A program made the position numbers and the translations under genes. DNA of 64,000 nucleotides from Desarmillaria ectypa (Eukaryota > Basidiomycota > Agaricomycetes > Agaricales > Physalacriaceae), in the NCBI GenBank assembly GCA_030407005.1, contig JAUDYN010000002.1, forward strand, positions 1,984,001-2,048,000, written 5' to 3'. Shown piece after piece: positions 23,142 through 37,773 of this stretch. The notes under the pieces are model-generated. The model was not told where the DNA came from. It ran no database searches and saw only the letters and a program-made list of their open reading frames with translations. The number at the start of each line of letters is the position of its first letter. Position 1 is the stretch's first letter.

Positions 23142-25231
23142 ATGGTCCGCCTCATACTAGGCTCTACGAAAGGTGCGTTCCCGTGCTGTCGCTCCAAATC
23201 CGGTCTCATATCCGTCTCTAGGTAATGGCGTACGTTACTTTCCCCACACTGGTTACCTCGGCTTGACTCCAGTGAAGGTGGATGGAGGTCAGTCTTGTTC
23301 GTCTGCCCTGTCCCGTCGCTGATATCCCCCAGCCATCCTCACCAGACTCGACCAGGACCTCAAAATGCTTCCGGCAAGGTCTATTACAGTTTCCGTACGA
23401 TGTTACGAGCTAGTCCTGGGCCGCGTTGGTGTCTTACAGTCAAATGTGCTGGTGGATTATACAAAGGTTCTTTGGGAAAAGCCAGAGGGACAGGATTACG
23501 GCGAAATCGGCGACCTCGAGCTTCCTTTCCGGTTCGCGATCCCTACCAAGGTCGGCGGCCTCAGCACGGCGTCTTTTGTGGAATACAGGTGTCTATGGCG
23601 TGTCGAAGCTAGTGAGTCTTCGTATGCCTCATTTTCGAGCATTCTGAACTAAACTACGGCCAGTTCTCAATCATATTCCTATAACTGGCGTCGGTTCTCG
23701 TCAAGTGAAGCACTCTGAATTACCTCTAACTCGCTATGACACTCCTGCTCAATTCCTTCCTTCACATCGTCGTCAGCAATCATCATCTATACCTCCTCTC
23801 GATCGTCAAACTTTAAAGCCTCGTGCTCCCCGGATTCGTTACGCCATAAAGTGTCCATCGTTTCCAATTGGACCCATGGACCTAGTGTCTGTCCATCTAT
23901 ATCTCTTACCTAACGATGCTTCAGTGTCGATTCGAAGCGCGAGCGCCATCATTGAACGCCGTATACACGTCAATGAAGCTTCGGCGCGCTCAGCGGCACC
24001 AGCATCTTACTCTAATACCTCTGGAAGACCCATAAGTCAAGCCAACTTTGAGCATCACTCACCGGCACTGTCACCATTATCGCATTCTCCAATTTCATCA
24101 TACCAGGACTCACACCATAATACCCATGCATCTATATCATCTTCATCTCTGTCTTCTGCTCCTACTATCACCCCGAACTCAGTTTTTCCTTCGACAACTA
24201 CCCTTTCCACTGCCGAAAAACGACCTCTGCTTCATGTCGGCAGTTCTTCGGAGAGTGCTTTGACCCCACCTACATCATCAGAGCTACCTCACGGTCGCAC
24301 ATCCGTTCATCCTGTCGCCGGAATGGAATCCTCTACTCCATTCACTCGCGATCAGAACGGTATCCTTACCAAAACTCTCACTGTACCATGGCCGGTTCCG
24401 AAGTCCAATAGCCGATGGGCCGTTGGAGAAACTGTGATAACCGATTTCGTATCCGTCAAGTTCTTTGTTCGTGTCAAGGCTAGTACATGTCGTTGTCATG
24501 CCCGCCGCTTCTTACATTAGTGCATATAGGTTGTCGTAACCAGCCCTTCTGGCACCGAGTCTTTGGAGCTAGAAGAACGGGAATTGTTTGTTGTGTCAAC
24601 CAATGATGCGGAACGCCAGCTTGCCCTAGCAAACTACGAATCACTCCAGCAAGAGGCGCTTCGCTCAAAATCTAAATCACCCCGACGCTCTCGTCGGACG
24701 CATGACGACTTGCCGGGAACTCCAGTACCTCGTCCACCGTCCGAGCGATCAGATGGGCACACAGTCTCTTCCGGATCGTCACGGCAACCGACTAGTCATT
24801 CTGCCAAGGGTAAAACACCTATCCGTAGGCCACACACTAGTGCCGGCCCACGAGACATGCTGGCTAAGTTTTCTGTATCACGCCCCCCTGAGCGCGAACC
24901 CGTGCCGTCGTTGGAGGTATTCAAAAGAATCAAGTACCATCGACCAGGGACAATGGACTCTGGGAGCAGAAATGGTGGTCAGTATCTGTATACGCCGAGA
25001 ATGAGCGTTGCTCCAAGTGGAAGTAGCACTAGTTCGGGGACTAGCAGCATGACAAGCATCACCTCCAGCAGTTCGAGCTGCCGAAGCGTAGAGGAAGTGA
25101 GGGAATGGGAGCAAGAACTGGCGAGGATTGAACTGCAGAGCCGGAGATCGAGTGACTTGGTTGGCTTTGCTTACAAAAGAAACCGACCAAGCACTAGCAA
25201 TACGAGACTACTTGTGGCAGGTAAATCTTAG
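23142..25231 (+). CDS. arrestin-domain protein (ART-like trafficking adaptor)
   Basis: Spliced N-terminus MVRLILGSTKGNGVRYFPHT, then LTPVKVDGAILTRLDQDLKM, with exon joins at about 23173/23220 and 23290/23332. The arrestin N-sheet follows: LPARSITVSVRCYE, WEKPEGQDYGEIGDLELPF, FVEYRCLWRVEAI and IPITGVGSRQVKHSELPL. The arrestin C-sheet comes after (IKCPSFPIGPMDLVSVHLYLL, AIIERRIHV), interrupted by a long Ser/Thr/Pro-rich loop (about 23990-24330), then a strand FFVRVVVTSPSG made by a splice at about 24474-24530. The C-terminal 200 residues are Ser-rich and basic. Such proteins recruit Rsp5-type ubiquitin ligases to plasma-membrane cargo; I see no clear PPxY motif, so that role is inferred. Confidence 0.75.
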
Positions 25232-25557
25232 ACTTACAAGTAGCGCCGACGAGTCCTCTGGGTACTCTGATTTACGCAGCATTTATCCGTATCTTTTCGC
25301 ATTTCTGTATTTGTTTGTTAAACGTATATATGCTGTTCAGTACCTTGTTATCCTAGTACTAACAAACGTCGATGTAACAATGTATTTCTGGATTTTTGTA
25401 CGCTTACAGCGCGATGGCGCGAGCTAAGAGATTCGAGCTTCGCTGCATCAATTCCCGAGTCGGGAAGAATGAAGCAACAGCCGAGTAACAAATTTAGACG
25501 AGCTCCGACAAAAGTTCTGACTGACGTAATAATCCTTACTCTGTCACGGTCTCAATC
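25232..25557. other. intergenic region upstream of CBP4
   Basis: About 325 bp holding the 3' end of the arrestin gene and the CBP4 promoter. No gene is seen. Confidence 0.45.
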
Positions 25558-26309
25558 ATGTCTGCTCCGGGATTTCCTTGGTTCAAAGTTACAGGAGCAA
25601 CGGCTGGGTGTAAGCACCTACTTTTATACTATATTTTTCATATCTGATGTTTCGCTTTGTTCCATGTATACTTGTTATTTCACTTCCGCCTTCTCGACAT
25701 CTCGGACTTGGATTTTCTGGAATACGAAAATCGTCTTTCGTTTCCATTCTGCGGGATCACAATCCACGTCTGCATATATGCGCGCTATCTGATTAGTGTT
25801 GGGCCTAGGCTACCTTCTTATGAAAAGTATGTGGGAAGATATACAAGTATACTTGCCTGTCTTGACGCTCCTCCCCAGCCACCGTTCCCTCCGAAGAGCA
25901 ACTATATAACGTGAGTGTCTAGAGTCATATTTACCATTGCTATAGGCACAAAAAAAAGTTCAACCCTTCCATGCAGAGAATGCCGCTTGACATGCAACGT
26001 AAAGTGGACGCTGCCCGGGCGGCGCGACTTGAAAGAGAAGAGCAAACTACTTGGCAAGCGCAGGTGCGTGAAGCTTGTTCTGTTCCACGGTTTCCTTCCA
26101 TTCATCATGCCTCTTTCCTATTTCCAACACATGTAAAACCAAACCCGCTGTCCGCGTTAATCCCTCTCCTTCGCCGCCTTTGCCTTAAACTATTTTTGGG
26201 ATATCCTCTGCTACTACCTCAATTTGCGTTATTCCATGCATAGTCAGCACAGGATGATACCGATCCCGATTTGCGAAAACCCATATGGGACTCTTCTCGC
26301 AGGAAATGA
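25558..26309 (+). CDS. CBP4: CBP4-like cytochrome bc1 complex assembly factor
   Basis: Tiny gene in five exons: 25558-25609, 25809-25826 (18 nt), 25879-25910 (32 nt), 25977-26063 and 26244-26309, together 255 nt for 84 residues. No single frame exceeds 30 codons, so it is easy to miss. The product starts MSAPGFPWFKVTGATAGCYL, a short hydrophobic inner-membrane anchor, followed by LMKTTVPSEEQLYNRMPLD, then MQRKVDAARAARLEREEQ, the conserved CBP4 block, and ends DPDLRKPIWDSSRRK. CBP4 stabilises newly made cytochrome b with Cbp3/Cbp6 in mitochondria. All donors are GT and acceptors AG and the frame is continuous; family assignment rests on the TTP.EE.LY and RKVD.ARAAR blocks. Confidence 0.75.
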
Positions 26310-26711
26310 GGCCCGGGAGCGGCTGTATTGATGTATCTGCTTACGCTTTGCCGGTACCGTCCAGGAAATTTTTTGGACATGTGTCGTCATTCAGTGTAGC
26401 CGAGACTTCTAAGTTCTTATAGGATCATGAAAATATTTATAGTTATCGGAAACAAGTTAATTACTAGTGAACGGAGATGACGAGAGAAAAACTGGGAGCG
26501 GTGTTGAATGCTAGTACTTACTTAAATAAGCTGAGGCGCACTATTATGTGCAAGAGGCGTAGTATGATCTATCGTTACGAACTACAGTCAAATGCTAGTG
26601 ATGAGTATGAGATTGATTGTCCAAACAGGTCATTATGAATTTGGTCGATCATAATAATCTATTTCTCTCTCTGCAGTTTTAGTGAATAAGTAAAAGAGCG
26701 AGTAGAATCCG
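26310..26711. other. convergent 3' region CBP4 / SIP5
   Basis: About 400 bp, AT-rich, between two facing stop codons. It is probably all 3' UTR; no gene is seen. Confidence 0.5.
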
Positions 26712-28677
26712 TTAGACCCACCCTTCATCTCTGCCCTCGTCTTCTGTCGGCGTCCGCGGCTGCGAATATGTAACCGTCTCGCTCTCGCTTAATAAAGGCT
26801 CTTGTGTCATAGATTCCGGTGATGACGGTAAGTTGTCATATGTCCCCGGTGCCGTCTGAGAATCTGCAGAATGTACTGAGGATGGCTGAGAATCCGTATG
26901 AACAGGTGGAGGACGTTTACTATGCTGACCCCCCGAATTTGTAGGCTCAGATTCCGGTGGAAAACCAATCGTTATTGCAGGAATATCATGAGATGGGTTG
27001 GAAGACGTTTGTGGTTCGTTAATCGTAGCGTTCGTACTAGAAGGATCATGACTTGCATTAAGAACGACACTTGCAGTAGAAGCAGCACTTAGAGCAGCAT
27101 TCAATGTACTGAAAGGAGGAGGATTAGACGTTTGTTTCCGCCATGATGAGTCAGTCGGTGGTGATGGAGTCCGACTTCTGGAAGGTATAAATGGCCTGCG
27201 TTTACTTGCGGAGGATTCTGTACCAGCAGGAGATGGCGACGGGAGAGATGTTGAGGGCGTAGAAGATATGATAAGTGAATTGGACGTTTGATTTGACGGG
27301 GGCACTTCAAGTGCCGAAGGTCCTGGGCCAGAAGACTCTGTAGTAGTAGCTGTTGCTTCGGGATCGCTGGCATTCACGGCCTTCTTCTTCTCCTCTGCTT
27401 CTTTCCGCTGCTGCTCTTCGTGCTCCAGTAGCGATAAACGCATTGCCTCCATGACCATGAGCTGTTCATTGATGCGTCAAGCTCAGACCTTCCACAGACA
27501 GATGAAGTGCTCTTACCTCCTCCAAGTCCTGGCCACCCAAACCTATGTACTGCTCGAAACCGTGATTTGCGGAAACTTGTTGCCGTCTACGAGATCGCCT
27601 GCTCCCACCTGTATCTTGGTTCTCTGCTGCTGCTGCTGCTTCCTCTGGACTTAGGGCATGCACACGACCGCTTGTTACACCAACAGGAATAAGGCGATCG
27701 CCTACTTGTCGCATAATTATCCGCCTGTTTGCGCGACGAGTAACAGCTGCTCTCACGGCGGCCAACTTAGCCTCCCAGTCAGGCCGAATTTGATCTTGGA
27801 AGAATTGACGAGGGTAAGGATTGTCACGAAAAAAAAAACCAAGATATGAGACAAACCAATAGTCACAACCTCTGGACTATCCGCACTGAAACTCTTCTGT
27901 CGGCGTTTATGTGTTGGGTAACCTGTTGTTGGTATCAACGGCTGAGAGCCTTTAGGTGAGTCGGATGACCACGGGGAGATCTAGTAAGCCAGGCGCATTA
28001 AGTCAAGAGTCCGATGCAGAGACACTTCAGAGCTACACACCGTCCCGTCACTTCCAATACCTGTCCGCCATGGAGGCGGGGTATATACTACACCAAAATG
28101 CTCTTGGACGCAGTAGGGACAAGCAGCAGGGTCAGAAACCAGATGGGTGGCAGTCGGTTCGCTCCGCTTTATCTGTACAAAGCATTCGGTACAAATTGGA
28201 TGGTCGCAGCAGCGGGAATGGTTGATGTTTGGGGGATAGTACTGAGAGACATGACGTAATGACGAAGGGTTGTAGTCAGAGCAGTAGCAGACTCACAAGA
28301 AAGCAAATGGGACACTCGACGGCGCCTCTGTAAACAGATGCCTCAGGACGTGCAGGTTCCTTGAGAGTGCCCGGTCGTTTGCTACTTGACTTGGATCCAT
28401 TCGAGCTGGGCGCGGCTTCAATTCGTGTCGTTTGTTCTGCACTCTCGGGGTCCGGTAATTCCTTCCTAGCGGCAAGTATCTGATCGTCATCCCACGATTC
28501 GTCGTAATCCTCTAGTGGCCGGTAAAAGGGTGCCAGTCGTCGAGCACAGATGAGCTGGGAGACGACGGCTTGGTTCCAATCTCTGGGACCTGTATAAACG
28601 CCCTGGGGCGAAAGATGGCCAAAGTCTACAGTATCGTCGTGATGACCGCGGCCGGAAGACGATGTGCTGTTTCCCAT
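26712..28677 (-). CDS. SIP5: SIP5-like zinc-binding protein
   Basis: Homologue of yeast Sip5, linked to Snf1 kinase and the Glc7/Reg1 phosphatase. The start [11 protein letters not shown] has Gly2 and Ser, a plausible N-myristoylation signal. Motifs in order: [21 protein letters not shown], then [13 protein letters not shown] and, after the intron at about 28255-28296, [25 protein letters not shown] and [11 protein letters not shown], the Cys-rich RING-like zinc site. [17 protein letters not shown] follows, then an Arg-rich helix ([15 protein letters not shown]), EEAAAAAEN encoded by a CTG repeat (about 27622-27640), [20 protein letters not shown], and a long low-complexity Ser/Thr/Pro tail to 26712. 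The core is highly conserved and the tail poorly so. Stop TAA at 26712-26714. Confidence 0.85.
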
Positions 28678-30216
28678 GCTGATGCCTGCACGAGAGACGA
28701 GGTAATGGAAGAATCCCCCAAGCGGTTTGACTTGGATCGTTGCTGTCAGTACTAAGTAATAAGTGGCTGTTATGTGATTGTTTGCTACTATTGAATTCGC
28801 CGTTCCAACCGAGGTCCCAATCACTTATCGACGCGCTCACTGACAATGATGAGTGCGTTGAACAGGATGTCCGGATTTGTAGCCGTTGCGGGAAAACGAG
28901 TCAGGTCCCGACGGAGGTAACGATCATGGTGCCATTGTATACATATCTTCTTCGACAGCTGTAAATTACTTATACATCATCGATTTCTCCGCCCCATTTC
29001 CATCTGTATACCTCGAGATTGTTCATTGCATACTTGAGTCATATCAAAAATCCTCCAATGGTGTCACAGGGCAAGGTTTTCCCCGCGATCTAGAGCCTCG
29101 GTGGATGTACCCACGAGCATGAGTTATCCTAGAGGCTGAGGCGCAACAATACCTGTAAATTTGACAGCTTCTTCAATGAGGCTACAAATCTGCCAAGTCA
29201 AAGAATAGGATTCGAATAGTAGGTTGCATGTGCAGAGCATTAGAGGACTGTAAGTGGGCTGTCTTCGATTCTAATGTTTCCTTGTGATGGAAGAACTTCG
29301 ATGCGCTGTCGAAGATACTAAAAGACGTGACGGAGACTTTTCAAGAGATATTTCATGATCTGCGTGAAGACAAATCGTATTAAAAGTGCCTGCAGCGATG
29401 ATATCTGTAACTGAGCCGGTTCATCCTCTCCTGGTTAGTCCGGTAGAATTTGAAGAATGGTAGCGGGGTCAGGACTTGGCCATGTGTAAAGCATGCAGAC
29501 TCTAATAGATAATGGCTTCCAGAAGGAAGTTAAAAACTTTATTTCCGATACATACAGACCCATCCCCACTTGGAGGCTGCTGAAAAGCAGCGTCGAGTAT
29601 AATTGCCACATCGAGGGAGGTTGGTTGTCGAACAGGATCAAGGCTTATATCCTTGTAATCTTCACCCTGAAATGGTGGGGTGTGAGCAGCTTCCTAACCA
29701 CGAATGTAAAGATATATTCTCGGTAAGACCAGTGCGTTCCCTTCATCCAAGCATATAATCTCTTACAATGTGTGCATGTCGCTAGGTTGTGCCCTTCAAA
29801 GAAGCGGTTGGATCGATAGTCCTATTAATCGACAATTACAGTTCGAAATGGACGCGCGACGAGCCACAAAAATTACAGTGATTTGACCACGATGTTAATC
29901 AATGACAGGCGTTTGGGACAAAGAAGAGGCAAGAATAAGACACTGCGACAACCAAGTTGGACGGATAAAGTCAGTGAACCGGGAAGAGCACTATAGTCGC
30001 GAAGTTGAAGGTGGTCACGGTCCCAGGATCGCAAAGAAACAATTTGAATAGTCCGCAGTAGTGGATCATACGTGGTTGCGTTGTACAATGTACACGTGGC
30101 CTCAAGAGTTATATACAGATACGAGTTCCGCGAGCATCTACAAAGCGGCTTGCCAGGCTAGTCCACAGGTGATGCGCTCCAAAGTGTGAAGACCCCTTTT
30201 TACTGTTCTCAAAGGT

Positions 30217-30527
30217 CTAATGAGTGGATACAGGAAAGGTGGCGGCAGAGCGAGCAAAGGTATCCAATGCCAGATGGTGCTCTGCCGTAGGCAAGCGCGG
30301 TGTTCCTAACCGAGATTCTGGTCGCCTTGATTCTTGCCGTGATATGTTCGCATGGTGATCACCGAGTAGTACGACAGAAATACACCAATACCAGGCAGTA
30401 CCAGTGACCAACAGTGGTATGGTAGCAAGGTTCAAGCGGCAACAGACTTACCCGGATGGTTGGGTATGGTCGCCGGCAACTCGAATGTTCGGGAGGTGAC
30501 GTGGCCCCGTACTTCCACGTGGAGCAT
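30217..30527 (-). CDS. candidate small two-exon gene, 63 aa
   Basis: An ATG at 30525-30527 opens 25 codons (MLHVEVRGHVTSRTFELPAT and on) that end in a perfect GTAAGT donor at 30446-30451. An acceptor ending at 30333 rejoins a frame that runs to a stop at 30217. Its position 135 bp upstream of the SERCA start matches the head-to-head spacing seen elsewhere in this window. I recognise no family, and the acceptor choice is arbitrary. It may equally be SERCA promoter sequence. Confidence 0.22.
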
Positions 30528-30530
30528 CGT
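30480..30530. promoter_or_regulatory. possible unfolded-protein-response element upstream of SERCA
   Basis: TGACGTGG at 30497-30504 matches the bZIP (XBP1/Hac1-type) UPRE core, and CACGTG lies at 30516-30521 within CCACGTGG. The pair is about 145-165 bp upstream of the SERCA start codon. The match is seen directly; its function is inference. Confidence 0.35.
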
Positions 30531-30662
30531 TGCTTCAAATTCTCGCTGGTCGATCTGTCACGACTCTTTTTTTTCTTCTATGATCTGTCGCTCATAATTT
30601 CCGCCAACTAGACGATATAGCTCTCATACCCGGCCTGCTCTCGTTCTTAATACCCCAGTATC

Positions 30663-34228
<3,566 letters not shown>

Positions 34229-34514
34229 ACTGTATGGTAGTATAGCATAGCAACGCATAAAATAAACCTGAATATCGTTGTATCTGAAACGCTCGAGTGG
34301 TGCCAAGGAAGATTGATGTGGCGATCTTGTATGCATATATTTGGAATCCTCAACCCCTATCAGTCGACGGTCCAAGCCCATCACCTCAGTCTCCCTCGCC
34401 GTTGTCCCTCTTGGCTGTAAAGCCCTCCAGACGCTCCCTTCCCTCCCGTTCCTTTTATCACCATCATTTTACGTTTTTCTACAGATAAACACTCATACCA
34501 AGGCACTTAAAGTC

Positions 34515-35619
34515 ATGTTTTTCCATATCCCCTTCGTTACTCTCGCCCTGTCCCTCGCTGCCCTCGCTGTTCCTCACGACAACATTCATGCCCATCGCCA
34601 TAATGGCGTCGCCAAACGAGCTCGCGGAGACCTTAACAATTTTGTCAAGCGATACGATAACGCTAGATGGACCTTTTATGATGTTGGGTTGTCAGTATAG
34701 CTACCAATATTTTTAGTCGTTTCCAATAATCTGACATTTGTCCTTAGAGGTGCTTGTGGCTCTACGAGTGTTTCAAGCGATTATGTGAGTATCTCAAGAG
34801 CCGCCATATGAAATCCACTAACATTTTCCCAGATGGTCGCCCTCAATTCCCAGGTAAATCGTTCCGTTTGCAATTGATTCTCCGTATCTCAATGTTATCC
34901 GCAGCAATATGGGAGTGGATATCCTGGTCCTTACTGCTTCCAGACTATCACTATGACATACAATGGAAAGACGACGACTGCAACAATTATGGACGAAGTG
35001 AGTGGCCCACCCCGACCCTAGTTACGGGCTCATATCCCTCTTCTAGTGCCCCGGCTGTCCTTACGGAGGCTTGGATTTGTCTCGTGGTCTCTTCGACTTC
35101 TTCGCTGATGAATCGGCTGGTGTCATCTACGGGACATGGTCTTTCAGCAGCGGTGGTTCAGGCGCAGCTTCAAGCTCGTCGTCCACTTATGTGTACACAC
35201 CCACAACGACCAGTACCACTCCTCAGTGGACCCCCTCGACCACCTCCTCCAGTTCACAGTGGACACCCACGACCACTAGCAGTACCTGGACCCCACCAAC
35301 TACTTCAACGAGTTCCACTTGGAGTTCCTCCAGCTCAAGTTCCAGTTCCACTTGGAGCCCACCAACGACGTCTTCGTCTTCGACATGGTCCTCCTCTTCA
35401 TCCTCTTCGGCATGGTCTTCATCCTCTTCTTCCGATTCGTCGTCAGCTTCTGCTTCCAGTGCATCAATGTGGTCGGCGTTATCCAGCAACAGTATCGTTG
35501 TTCCAACCGGCACGGTTGAACAGTCTACCAGCAATGATCCGCAGAACCTGTATTACATCAATCAGGTTGTGGTCAACGCGGCGGGCGTGGCGGTTGAGGG
35601 AGCCCAGATATTACCCTAG
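34515..35619 (+). CDS. secreted RlpA/expansin-like DPBB protein with Ser/Thr/Trp-rich tail
   Basis: The protein starts MFFHIPFVTLALSLAALAVP, a clear signal peptide. A basic linker contains possible KR cleavage sites. The domain is built from short exons: RWTFYDVGGACGSTSVSSDY, MVALNSQ, QYGSGYPGPYCFQTITMTYN, and MDE/CPGCPYGGLDLSRGLF with DESAGVIYGTW. This is the double-psi beta-barrel fold shared by RlpA, expansin-like and barwin-like proteins. Conserved Cys pairs (ACGS, YCF, CPGCP) are present. After it come some 90 residues of Ser/Thr with regularly spaced Trp (about 35190-35480), probably O-glycosylated, then a non-repetitive end. There is no GPI signal that I can support. Wall-loosening or fruiting-body wall roles are family-level inference. 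Confidence 0.82.
35190..35480 (+). repeat. in-gene Ser/Thr/Trp repeat
   Basis: Imperfect repeats of the type TTSSSxWTP and SSSSSTW, about 8-12 residues apart, encoded by tcc/tct/tca-rich DNA. They form the linker or tail of the DPBB protein. Confidence 0.7.
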
Positions 35620-36362
35620 ATGGAGGAAGGGGCTCCTCGCACAGCTTCCGACTTTAGCGGTCTTGAAGTTTGGAAGATGATTTGGTTTCACTGTTATCAT
35701 TATTATCGGCATCTCAAACATCGTTATACTTCCCGTTGACCGTTCTCTGCTTGCTTGTGCTGCTGGATACCCTTGTTTGTCACGTTCATTGAATTACCCT
35801 TTTTTCTCATCGATATTTCTTGACATTTCTCACCTTGCACCTTGCAAGCATCTTTTTTTTTTCTTTCATCCATATGGGTTTTATTTAAATGACATTGCGG
35901 CATAAGACATATAAGTATATCTTAATGTATGTTCATAACGCTGGCGCTTATAATACCATTTTTTAAAACTGTTTGTGAAAGGGGGGGTGATCTGATAATT
36001 TGGCTGGCGACGAGCTTGGCTAAAGAAGAGAACCAAGATGATGGCTAACGGATGACAACTCGCATCGAAAATTACAAGATTCCAAGAACCGGTAGCAATC
36101 CAAGTTTCATATCGAGGACTAGGATCAAATGTTAACTCAAAGCGTAAATCCTATAACCGCTACGATTACCGGAAATCAAACTCGAGGAAACATCATTGAC
36201 GGACGTTGGCATTTTATTCAGACAGTGAATTTACGGGCTTTACCAAGGTCGTGGTACTTCATGATAGCAGGGTATGTTGTCATTTACAGAAGCCGATCAC
36301 TGCGCAATTTGAAAAAGGGGCCTGCCTCATTGCAGCCGGTCAACTTCTTCACGGCTACCACC
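35620..36362. other. intergenic region, DPBB gene to orphan gene
   Basis: About 740 bp with a T-run (35851-35860) and a G-run (35981-35987). It contains the 3' end of the DPBB gene and the promoter of the next gene. The reading frame of the next gene stays open back to 36129, but this part shows no protein-like features. Confidence 0.45.
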
Positions 36363-37414
36363 ATGTCGATGTCGAGCGGTCTGTCGTCGCCAACCTTCAC
36401 CTCCGTCTCGACGACCTCATCGTTCGACATGGTGTCGCCGAGGTCTCGCTCTTCATCTACCATGTCTTCTCAGTCATTCATCTTGTCTGAGGATGACGAC
36501 TCTGACGACGAGATTGTCTGGAGCGTCGCATCCTCTGGCATTTTATCGCAATCCGACATATCGACCGAAAGTAGTCTTTTCCCTTTATCAGAGGGCGATT
36601 TCGTCCTTCTTGATCCACCCAGCACCCTTAATACTCACAGTGGTCTTTCGACTCCGAGCGCTGTCGTATCTCAAGCTTCTGACGATACTTCTTCCATCAG
36701 CCTATCTTCCGACTTCGCCGATCTTTCGCTCACCGCAACCACCCCAAAGCGAAAGACGAAGGCTAGCAAGCGAAAGAAGAAGCGGAACTCCCCTGCCGCA
36801 ACATCCACCGCAGCTTCCTCGGCACCTCCAGAGCGACCGTCGTCAGTAGCGACCCTGACCAAGGCTTCGACGCCGACGCCCAGATCTAAACGTAGACGTT
36901 CTCGTAAGTCCAAGAGCTCTGCGTCTCATCCAGGTTTGGGCGCCCGTCCTATTGTGGACGACATATCAGAGGGAGTATCCGAAAGGGGCGATGAGGTCTC
37001 TGTGACTTCATTATACGACGATGCTGTCCGATACATAACCTCGTACGTCCAATCTGGATCCTATCTCACCTCTATCTCACTTACATGTGTCCTAGATTCC
37101 TTACCAATCCCGCAGCGAAGGAGAATGTATGTCACTTGCGCCTTCTTCAGTCCCTCATCATCGAATTGGGACTAGCAACGTCCTCCATTCCCACTTCTCT
37201 CACGTCCGCAAAAACTCTCATCAAGTCTCAAGCGTTTGTGAATATTAGAGATTACCTCGCTCTTCGCGGACAGGGTCTTGCAGCTGTTCAGAGAGCCATG
37301 CACCCCAGCAGGTCTGCTTTGCGCAAGGATATCAAGAGAAAGGGGAACCCGGCGTCACTCAAGTGGGTTAAGCAGAACGGATTGCAAGTTTTACTTGTGT
37401 CTTGCTATCCTTGA
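36363..37414 (+). CDS. unrecognised protein with Ser-rich/basic N-terminus and helical C-terminus
   Basis: A likely start at 36363 (MSMSSGLSSPTFTSV) leads through a Ser/Thr-rich region, an acidic patch (SEDDDSDDEIVW), and a strongly basic Lys/Arg stretch that looks like a nuclear localisation signal (KRKTKASKRKKKR; RSKRRRSRKSKSS). An intron (about 37043-37095) joins YITSFLTNPAAKENVCHLRL to a compact helical segment rich in Leu (LLQSLIIELGLA, SAKTLIKSQAFVNIRDYLAL), ending KWVKQNGLQVLLVSCYP. The C-terminal 110 residues look like a folded domain; I cannot name it. Nuclear location is inferred. Confidence 0.65.
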
Positions 37415-37773
37415 TCAGAGAAATTTAGGGAGACGAACACGGAGTCCTATAAAGATGAAGATTGAATTTCCATTGTATTGTATTTCTCTCTGTTTTCTTT
37501 TCGGAATTCTACGCTACATTTGATTCAGTTATTTACCGATTCTCACAGCCGTTCTCTGTTTGTATACAGTAATGTGCTTTCTGCCCGTCATTGTTGTCCG
37601 TCATTGTTGTCATACTATCATACCATCACCCAAACTTTACCCTTTGCTCAATCTGATTACTACATATCAACGTATCTACACATTCCCTTGCTTAACAAAT
37701 AAACCAGGGATCTGCATTTGAATGACTTGCTGATAGCAACAGGACTGAGTGTGTAGAAAAGACTACGTTTTTG
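37415..37773. other. convergent 3' region
   Basis: About 360 bp between facing stop codons. It has a 13-bp tandem direct repeat (gtcattgttgtcc type, about 37587-37611) and an AATAAA at 37698-37703. No gene is seen. Confidence 0.5.

Larger units (their letters stand above)
28678..30662. other. gene-poor 2-kb interval between SIP5 and SERCA
   Basis: The longest stretch without a recognisable gene. It holds short open frames on both strands (for example 29493-29726 plus, 29873-30088 minus) with no motif, and one weak candidate small gene at 30217-30527, listed separately. It must contain the SIP5 and SERCA promoters. I see no terminal repeats or transposon coding sequence. Confidence 0.5.

Noticed and set aside
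27622..27640. A CTG trinucleotide run
   Set aside because: It lies in coding sequence of SIP5 and encodes a short alanine stretch; too short to be a notable expansion.
35223..35534. A Glu-rich open frame opposite the DPBB tail
   Set aside because: It is the complement of the Ser/Thr codon repeats and carries no other signal.
36129..36362. An N-terminal extension of the orphan gene back to 36129
   Set aside because: The frame is open but composition is not protein-like and the Ser-rich start at 36363 looks natural.
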